From assembly GCA_035771175.1 (NCBI GenBank), contig CM069593.1:14378408-14442407 (forward strand): DNA of 64,000 bases, written 5' to 3'. Position numbers and translations under genes: made by a program. Every line of letters starts with the position of its first letter. Positions within the stretch are counted from its first letter, which is position 1. Under the pieces are notes generated by a model, which saw nothing but the letters and a program-made list of their open reading frames with translations, ran no database searches and was not told where the DNA came from. Shown here piece by piece: positions 56,030-64,000 of this stretch. Origin of the DNA: Paratinospora sagittata. Taxonomy: Eukaryota > Streptophyta > Magnoliopsida > Ranunculales > Menispermaceae.

Positions 56030-56566
56030 CTAGCGAGTAAATGCGTAGAAGACGAGGCAAACATAGATAACAAGCGCAATTGGAACAAAGATCACAAGAG
56101 GAACAATCGCTGCAATGCTATACTTACTCGGGCAACTCAAAGTCCCGAGCTTGAACTGAACCAAATTCACAATAGCAAGCATCAAGAAAACACACCCGGC
56201 AGCAGAACCCACTGCGGAAACAAGAATGCCAAGACGAAGCATGGTCTTGTTAACGCGAGCAGCCATCATGGCGATATGGGTGTCGGCGGTCTTGGCGATT
56301 CTGATAGCCTGTTTAAGACACATTGCGATGAGGCTGGAGAAGAGGAAGGAGCTGAAGGAGAAGACGTGATAGACGATCACGTCTTCTGCGATTTTGAAGC
56401 TGGGAATGCAGCTGGGGTTGTCGATTAAGCTGTTGCGAGAGTCGATTGGGTTCCATGCGAGGCCTACGAAGACGGCGAAGGTGTAGAGAGAGTTCACGTT
56501 GACGATGCTGTCTAGGGCTGTTATGTAGATGCTGGTTCCCATTTTGCGATTCCCCTCGGTCTCCAT
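56030..56566 (-). CDS. Four-helix membrane protein, MEE60-like
   Basis: 178 aa, single exon. Four hydrophobic segments: about residues 24-38 (VNSLYTFAVFVGLAW), 64-84 (VYHVFSFSSFLFSSLIAMCL), 110-138 (LGILVSAVGSAAGCVFLMLA) and 149-175 (IAAIVPLVIFVPIALVIYVC). The conserved start MGTSIYITALDSIVNVNSL and the FVGLAWNP block match a plant family that, as I recall, includes the Arabidopsis protein annotated as maternal effect embryo arrest 60; the biochemical role is unknown. M9 (MGTSIY) is an alternative start and fits that conserved start better. The gene is divergent from the tRNA, about 160 bases away. Confidence 0.82.
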   Translation of the reverse strand: METEGNRKMGTSIYITALDSIVNVNSLYTFAVFVGLAWNPIDSRNSLIDNPSCIPSFKIAEDVIVYHVFSFSSFLFSSLIAMCLKQAIRIAKTADTHIAMMAARVNKTMLRLGILVSAVGSAAGCVFLMLAIVNLVQFKLGTLSCPSKYSIAAIVPLVIFVPIALVIYVCLVFYAFTR

Positions 56567-56727
56567 TTCTGTGCTTTTAAAGCTGGAGATGTAAGTCTGA
56601 GTTTGGGTTTTGGATCAAAGCTAAAAGCTTGCAAGACTGGTAATCGGAATCCGCCATTGCGTTTCCTTCACGGTGGTAAAGTGTTAATTTCTAGAAAATT
56701 GAATAAAATGTGACGAACATCACGAAT

Positions 56728-56799
56728 GGGCATTTGGTCTAGTGGTATGATTCTCGCTTAGGGTGCGAGAGGTCCCGAGTTCAATTCTCGGAATGCCCC
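56728..56799 (+). tRNA. tRNA-Pro (AGG)
   Basis: 72 nt. The acceptor stem pairs GGGCATT with AATGCCC, with discriminator C. The anticodon stem CTCGC/GCGAG encloses TTAGGGT, giving anticodon AGG at 56760-56762. The A box (TGGTCTAGTGG) and B box (AGTTCAATTCT) are present; the B box has A where most tRNAs have G (TTCGA). A T-run pol III terminator starts at about 56806. No intron. Confidence 0.96.
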
Positions 56800-57346
56800 G
56801 TTCGTCTTTTTTGTATTTTCTTAAAATTTAAGGCTTTGCACAGGCTTTATACACTAAACTACCTTTTTAAGTTTTTCTGACAGGGGATCCAAGTTAGATA
56901 AATCTTTGAAGAATCTTCTCCTCTAAGATACCTGTAATTGAACTTTTTCTTCAATAGAGAACTAACTTATGACATTTGTCCAAATGAGTTAAACCTATTA
57001 ATGACTAATTGCAATTGAGCAACTCAGCTGGTCACAAGAGTATGAACAATTTGAGAACTGAGAATGGAACAATTAGCTCTTCCAACTCATATATTCCTCT
57101 TCTTACTTTGTAGGAAACCTTTGGAAGCTGTAAAAAAGAATACTATGATACGATGTCCTATTTACAGAGATATAATAGTTCATATGTAAGAACATTAAGA
57201 ATCAAAGTAAACAGATATTGACGTTCTCACATTCTTCACTCAACCAGCTACAACAGAAGATTTGATGATTTCATAAAATTATTTATATACCCAGTCCCAT
57301 GTTGGTCTCATTGGCTCCGGAAACTTCCCCCACCAATTATAGGGTT

Positions 57347-60090
57347 CTATTTTGAATCTGACTGTTCCTCTGTGAAGTCTTTCGTTATTCCTAACCCGTG
57401 AGAGGCAGGAAGCTTGTTGCTTTGAAGGAATGGCCTAACCGGCGATGCAGAGTAGAAGTTTGAAGGTGTAAAAGTTGCTGCATATGGAGTGCTAGAGGCG
57501 GGCACTGGATATGAAATTGAGACCCTCTTGTGAGCAATCACACTTACTGAAGAAACTGACGAGAATTGGTCCGAATGCTTGGCCAAATCATCAACATACA
57601 ATAGATCGTCAATACGGGCCATAATGTTAGATGCCAGGCTCTCCAAGACTCTTGAGTAGCTTTCTAGTATGGACTTCCCAACATCCTGGAAAAGAAAATA
57701 ATGTTTCAAATATATACTTGGGAGCCTTACACCTTATGCATCAAACTGAAATGGAAGAGAAGTGAAACAAAAACCTTGTTGTATTGGATCTTGCACATAT
57801 CCAAGGTTGTCTGCGGGAGACCAGTGTACCGCTGCTTCAAGCAAAGCAAGAGGCTCTCAGCTCTTTCAGCAAGCAATTCCCATTTTTCATTATCAACCAT
57901 CAACTCCTTGACCATCTCCCAAGATGACTTAAAAGTGGGACGGTTTGTGCTAGCGTTTGCTCTTTGACGCCAAACAAATGTTGCAGCCTCGACACGGTTA
58001 GCAATCTCCAAAACCTGGTGCTCAGATGATAGAGTAAGGCAATCCAGCAGGCATTCCGGAGAGAACTGATCTGATGTGATGTATCTATGCAACACATCAC
58101 CAAGGGTAGCTTTTCCATTCTGAAAACAGATCAAGAACAACAATTCAACTTTCATGATGCTTTATACGTCTAAGAAAAAGTTGGAACGATTTGATCAATT
58201 CATTAATCGATACCTTTGGAAGAGATTCTAGGTATGATTCAGGAACTCCCATTTCATCTAAAGCAATGCTGTTGATGGCCATGGCAGCTTTAAGGATTTG
58301 ATTTGTACACTCGCGCCTATGTTGCAATTGCTTCCTTGAACTCTCATGAAGACCACCAGTACGGACGCAAGGTACAGGTAGCCACCATTTCTCCTCTTGC
58401 CGCTGTGAAGGCCTTCGGAAAGAGACTGATCCATTGGCATCTGGGGCCAAGATCCCTTGGTCAACATACCAGAACTCTGTGTTCTTAAAACTATCTAATA
58501 TTTCCTGTGAGAGCAACAAGAAAAAAAAATACTACAAATTAAGAAACATGGTGAATTGAAATTGGTGCATATGGATGAAGAAAATAAGATTTGATGAATC
58601 TCACAAGAAGCATGTGATCCAATTTTCGCAGGGCAGGTAGATTGACGTAAAGATCTGAACGGGGTCGACAAGTCATGACCTAAACCACATGGCATAAGGA
58701 AAATAGTGAAAATGCATTCCTTCAATGAATTCTCCATTTATTTACTGACTTATTCATAATCCATGTATTAAGAAGAAGGTAAGTAGCCTTGAAAGATAAA
58801 ATGAACCAAAAATCAACATTATCAAAGCCAGATAGCCTCAAGAATCAAATTTGATGGCTTAAGTTTGGAGTTCTTCTCAAAATTCAACATCCAAGTACCC
58901 AATTGCCCTTCACTAAATGTGAAGCATTTCCTGTAAAGAAATACTAGAAGACAAACAGATTGCCTAAATTTACATTTCAGATGAAGGCAAATTCCAATAT
59001 TCATATGGGATGTCACACTTCAAATTAGAATTTGGAATACCTCAAGCTTGCTTCCATCAGGAAAAGTTTGCCAAGAAGGCAAAAACTCAACAATGTGATC
59101 ACTAACACAAAGAAGCCATTCCACCTCTCTTCTCCACATTGATTTCTTCTCATGTGGTAGAGGCTCTAATCGCCAAATCTGACCAAATACAGTAGCTGTA
59201 GAACAGTACAAATAATTCAAAATCAAAGAAACCCAACAATGAAGGAACTTGACAAAAAAAAAAAAAAAAAGAGCATTCTCCAAACAAATTTCTAAAATGG
59301 GATCCACCCAAAACAATGATCAAACAGAAAGCATACCACAGAGATTAGTAATGGCGTTAGAAATCGCCAATGCTGTGCAGACCCCTTCCCCCCGCCCTGA
59401 CATGTCTTCACCAAGTAATAATTTCGAGAACCTCTCCTTCATCATCTGAATCCCTACAAATTCCCAAAAAAAAGAAAACATGTATAAAAACAAGAAGGAA
59501 GAAAGAAAGGTTAGGCCAAAGAAAAAAAAAAATTACATACCGGAAATTTTTGGGTCTTTCATTTCATGTTTCTTATCTTTCAAATTGGGCCTCTCTTCCT
59601 CTCCATTACCATTAAAAGACTCGCAGTTTTGTTTCTCATTAGACTCCAGAACGGGCCAACCCAGTGGAGCAGGCGAAGAGGAATGCTCTGAACCACAATG
59701 ATCCTCATTACCAGTTGCCTCAGACGTCAAGAAATCAGAGCTCGAACTCCTCAAACTGCTCTTCCTATATTCTTCAATCTTATCACAATTGGCATCAATA
59801 AACCCATCTTCGTCTCCTTCCAAATGGGGCTTTTCTTCATCCTCAGTCACGTTGAGAGCCAAGAGACTCCGCACCTCAGGCTCACGAATCGGCCAACCCA
59901 ACGAAGGAACCGAAGAAGAAGAATCTTCTAGCAACACTTCCCGACTCTGTTTTTCATTTGTGCCCGAATCTCCCGAGCTTGAATTGCTCTTTCGACATTC
60001 CTCTTCATCCGAAACTGTAAACCACTCGCTTTCTCCGGCATTTGGCTCAACTTCTTGCTGCTGCTGCTGCGAGCTCTCGATCTTCTCCAT
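57347..60090 (-). CDS. RopGEF, PRONE-domain guanine nucleotide exchange factor
   Basis: CDS complement(join(57347..57685,57775..58119,58214..58504,58605..58679,59041..59195,59337..59453,59541..60090)), 1872 nt, 623 aa. Exon 1 encodes an acidic, Ser-rich N-terminal variable region. The PRONE domain runs from about residue 185 ([20 protein letters not shown]) to about 550, with [55 protein letters not shown] and [21 protein letters not shown] variable C-terminal tail follows ([20 protein letters not shown]). PRONE proteins load GTP onto plant ROP/RAC GTPases at the plasma membrane, downstream of receptor kinases, to control polar growth. All introns are GT-AG. The N-terminal region contains two similar copies of an SSS(V/P)-LGWP(I/V) segment. 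Which RopGEF subgroup this is cannot be decided here. Confidence 0.95.
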
Positions 60091-61886
60091 TGCTTCTTCG
60101 ACAGCTCAATTTGAAATTGCTAAAGCTATTTCCTTTTTAACTGATGCAGCATTGAGAATACTTTGATTGGAGTAAGGTTCAAGTGTTGTAACTAATTAGT
60201 GAAGAACGTACTTAAAGGAAACAAAATATTGATTGAGAAGTTGGTGAGCTTTCGCAATATCTTTCTCATCTTTTTTTTTCTCCTTCACTTTACAAGCTTT
60301 CCTTGGAAGGCTTTAATTTCTTCATACTGATTAGGGGTAGTCTGTTTCTTTTCTGTTTTTTGTTAACTTTCGTCATAATGCCGGTTGTTCCCAACCTTGA
60401 GAAAACAAAGGCATGGCACCCCACCACCAACAAATTTAATACAACACTAACCAGATTGAGGTTGAGGTTGAGGTTTCATTAAGTAACTTATTATAACTAC
60501 CCGTAACCAAATGAGTTGGTAAAAATTAAAAGGTTTGGGATTTGATAAGATCATAGATTTTGTTTCTTCTGGACTTGTTCATTCAAAAGCCTAAAACACG
60601 TAGTTTGAACTGTGAGACTCAGCTTTGATTACAGCAACCGTTGCGGCATGATCTCTATACCGCTCCATGATCAGATTCGGGGCACTAAGCAGAAGCTTCC
60701 GTGTATTAAATAGCATGGCATGGGCTGAAATTCCTAAAATATGAAAATGCTATTTTTACTTTTACACGTCTGTCTTAATGTGTGTACTTTGCACATTTTT
60801 TCTTTCTTTTTTTTTACGAAAATTCAGCGAACAAACAAGGATGGTCCACCACGTGTTTTTCTCAAAAGATTGAAAGTGTCTTGCAGCTACTTGTCCTGTT
60901 AAAGCTATTTGCTTTTAGCTTCAAGTCTGGCTTTTGTGGCACTTTTTCTTGGGCAGTTCAATCTGTGAAAGCATCGATTCTCTTGAGGGGAAAAAGCTTT
61001 TGAGCTATGTCAAATGCCCATGTGGTTTTGGGGCTGACTATATACTATTCTTTTTTAAAAATAATCTGCTTGGACTTTATCATTTGGCAACCCTACCAAA
61101 TGCACCGTTGCTTCTTTAGGGTCATTGCCAAGGCCGGGGCCATCAGGTTGGTAGTAAGAGCCCAGGGGTTGAGAGATGCGTGTTTTTCTTTTTGAAAGCG
61201 GGAGAGATGGTATGGGGACACTCGAGTACTGGACAGATTTGTTTGAGGTAAGAACAATCAAAGCTGCACCTTGCTTCCGTAAGAACTCGTCAAAGAGTAG
61301 TAAGTAGTAGTATAAGTTATCTTTCATTAAATATCATAAGCAAAATGGTCCCGCCAATTGATGATGAATACAACAAAACAAAATCCTTCTGTTTCAGAAG
61401 AGAGCCATTTTATTTTAAGCCTTGCCAACCCTATTTTAGGTCCTTTCTCCCAAGTGAAGGGTCACGTTCCTCAACATGATGGAGTTTATCCCGAAAAACT
61501 CACTTTTGATTCAAACCCATCCTTGTCATGTCTGGCTTATTTTATAGTAAGAATCAATGCAATGAATAGCAATTCAAGGTGGGCACAATTCATTAATATA
61601 TATATATGTGAGTGGAGTCGATTCAATTAACTGATGATAAAAATTATAAATGCAAACAGGGCTTAATTATTGTTAGAATCAAAATAATAAATGTAGATCT
61701 TGTACAGTTAAATAAGTCTCATCTGTAAATTATACACCATATTGGATAGGATTATTACTACTACATTATCGGATAATGATGAAGCGTTACTCTCATTCTC
61801 TCTGGACTGAATAGGTCCAGTTGTACAATTCACTAACAATAATAGCAAGTGTGACAGCAATAATTCATCCTATAAAAGATGTTACA
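60091..61886. other. Intergenic: RopGEF promoter and PSF1 3' side
   Basis: Upstream region of RopGEF (-), then spacer. A small GAGGTT triplication lies near 60460 and CACGTG at about 60851. No gene or bounded element is recognised. Confidence 0.5.
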
Positions 61887-63661
61887 TTAACCCAAGAGCT
61901 CCTCCATTAAGCCCTATGTATCATGGGAAAAAAACAAACAAATGAAAGTATTAGAAGGGACGTGACAAAACAAGTCAAGACTCTGGTGCAGCATATTAAC
62001 AGAGCAATCTTTACCTGAGAAATAAATTGCTCAGCATCAGTTCGCTTAAGAAAGTGTATAGAGTGTCGTGCAAGATTTGGGGACTGATCACTAAGAAGCA
62101 CATCACCAATATCATCGAGGACTCTGACCTTGATGTAAGGATCCTTTGGAGGAACCATGTCCTAGCAAGAATTATAACTTTACTTGGTGAGAAAATTTTA
62201 GGAAAAGAATGATATGTTAAGACATGGAAAAGCTACAATAATGAAGAGTGAAAATTGGAAGACAGGAAAATTTGGACACTGACAAAGCAAAGCTTGCAGA
62301 TTCAAAATAAGATACATTGATGATTATGATTATCCAATCCATGGTCTGTAAAGCTACTATAGTCTATGGCATAACATCTATTAGTGAAGCCAACTAAACT
62401 GATGCATAAAGTTGCAATGTTGCTTGCATTCGCTTCCAATAAACAGAAGCATTGCTTGAATGTTACACGAGCATCACTATTAAACCATGTTAGAAGCACG
62501 TCTCAAAGGTAATCCATGCAATCCAAAAGTTAAGGGCGACTTAACTATTTTCTATTTTCCGGACAATAATAGACCAATTACGTATTAACTTGAGTTTCTA
62601 CTTGTATTACTAGGCATTCTCATTGGACCATTGAAAATCAATCTTTAGAAGATGAGCATTTAATGGTCTACAAATAGTAATCTCTATAAAAAGTCCAGGT
62701 TAGAATCAATATTGAGCAAGAGAACATACCACTGTCAAATCAAGCTCCAGCTCTGACATATATGACTCTAAGGAAGCAGAGCAATTTTTGAAATATTCTT
62801 CTTCCGAGTAATTGAGCTTTTCTTGAATTTCTTGAGGAAGTACAGGCCCCAACTTCCACCTCAGGCTCTGGATAATTTCTGCGCGGTTGTACCTGATTAG
62901 TTTACAGAACCATGAGCCAGGAATCTTAAACAGTTTAAAAATGCTAAAGCAACATTATGCAGTAGTCCTGAGAAATAGGACCAATCAAGAAGAAAAAGAT
63001 AGTTACATGTAAGCCATAAGGCAACGCTTATTTCTTATCAAAGTTAGGTGGTGGATTACAGCACCAAAATGTTCGGCATTTCTAGTAGTTTGTACATCCA
63101 ACTCTTCTTCTTGGATTTTCCTATTGCAACATCATATACATAAAGCAATTAGAAATTCATAGCAATTGCAAACAGTTAAAAATGAAAAACAACATAGAAA
63201 GAAAAGAATAGTAGTACTGATCAAATAGAATGAACTCCTCATGGAAGTATTAAATAATACTGCTCAAATAGATAGTCATAATTTGAACATGATACCCAGC
63301 AACCCTGACATAGGTGTTGATTTTGCTTCTTTTTTTGGGTTCGGTGATACAAGTGTTGATTTGACAACTGAGTTTTCAAGTATCAATAATTTTGTCATCA
63401 AATTGCCTAAAATATGATATATTTACTATCACTTACTTGACTAACAGCATGTCTTTACGATAAAAAGAAAAGGTGTTTATTTATTTGTTTTGGATCAGCA
63501 TCCTAAATGCACTGAATATAGCAAGACGCAAGATGCAGAATAGATCTTTGGGAAATGGCCTATCGCAGCATAATTTCAAGAAAAGAGGGTTACCTCATCA
63601 AGAACTGAAGCTCAAGGTGGTGTGCATTGCATTCTTTCATCACTTGATCAAACATGTCAGT
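61887..63661 (-). CDS. PSF1: GINS complex subunit PSF1 (partial, 5' exon outside window)
   Basis: CDS complement(join(61887..61913,62015..62161,62730..62892,63007..63120,63594..63661)), 519 nt, giving 172 C-terminal residues. About 30 N-terminal residues are missing and should lie beyond 64000, since nothing matching them is seen before the window end. PSF1 is one of four GINS subunits; GINS joins CDC45 and MCM2-7 to form the replicative helicase in the nucleus. Recognisable blocks: FGAVIHHLTLIRNKRCLMAY, YNRAEIIQSLRWKLGPVLP, NYSEEEYFKNC, DMVPPKDPYIKVRVLDDIGD and ARHSIHFLKRTDAEQFISQ, ending GLMEELLG. Splice phases agree across all junctions and no lesion is seen. Confidence 0.93.
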
Positions 63662-64000
63662 CTACAACATTACAGAGATAAGCACCAGACAGTCAAAATG
63701 GAAAGCTAACTAAAGCCAATAAGCAAGAGAACTGTTGATCAACTAATAAATTATAAAAACAAACAGAAGTTAACACATAAAAGCTAAAAAAGAAAACACA
63801 ATCAAGAAAAATGCCACTGCATCCATTGCATCATCCAAGTCCCAAGAACTCAAGATCAAAAGAAATGATCTTAAGAAGTGGCATAACATGTTGTGTTGTA
63901 CCAACAAGAGTAATTTCAAAGTTGATGCAAAACATCAATTACATCCAACATGTGTTTTCATCCGAAAGAAACTGACCATGTAGCATAGATTGGTAACTGG

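Overview
The window is nuclear DNA of a eudicot plant. It is AT-rich, has GT-AG introns in all but two of its recognised protein-coding genes, and holds plant-only gene families (germin-like, PRONE-type RopGEF, 8-cysteine lipid-transfer protein), a plant-type tRNA-Pro and many plant retroelements. I cannot name the species. Exon models were built by hand from splice sites, reading phase and remembered family conservation; each closes to an uninterrupted reading frame.

Layout. 1-4 kb: an intronless germin-like gene (+). 3.8-10.7 kb: a five-exon SNU13/15.5K gene (-) whose third intron holds a complete, nearly pristine 4.7-kb Ty1/copia element in antisense. 12.0-13.1 kb: a two-exon small PPR (THA8-like) gene (+). 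14.6-26.6 kb: a gene family I do not recognise, with three intact four-exon tandem paralogues (+) sharing a G-box/TATA promoter, plus a decayed inverted relative (-). 26.7-27.9 kb: a 5'-truncated LINE with its target-site duplication. 28-29.4 kb: MITE-like DNA with three matched hairpins. 29.8-40.9 kb: a nine-exon PI31 proteasome-regulator gene (+). Its 7.1-kb third intron holds a degenerate copia element whose 3' LTR is split by an inverted copy of its own end, giving a hairpin with arms of about 0.7 kb. 44.2-44.5 kb: a small secreted cysteine-rich peptide gene (+). 44.6-49.3 kb: gene-poor DNA and a SINE with a perfect 12-bp target duplication. 50.0-51.1 kb: a five-exon plant-specific gene of unknown function behind a cluster of ABRE-like motifs (+). 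53.3-53.7 kb: a lipid-transfer-like gene (-). 56.0-56.6 kb: an intronless four-helix membrane protein (-). 56.7 kb: tRNA-Pro(AGG). 57.3-60.1 kb: a seven-exon RopGEF (-). 61.9 kb to beyond the end: the GINS subunit PSF1 (-), with its first exon outside the window.

The housekeeping genes (SNU13 in splicing and snoRNPs, PI31 at the proteasome, PSF1 in replication, RopGEF in ROP GTPase signalling) are not functionally linked; this is ordinary plant gene order. The points of interest are the tandem family, the way retroelements sit inside introns of two conserved genes, and many short duplications. No prokaryote-type operon, CRISPR array or insertion sequence is present.
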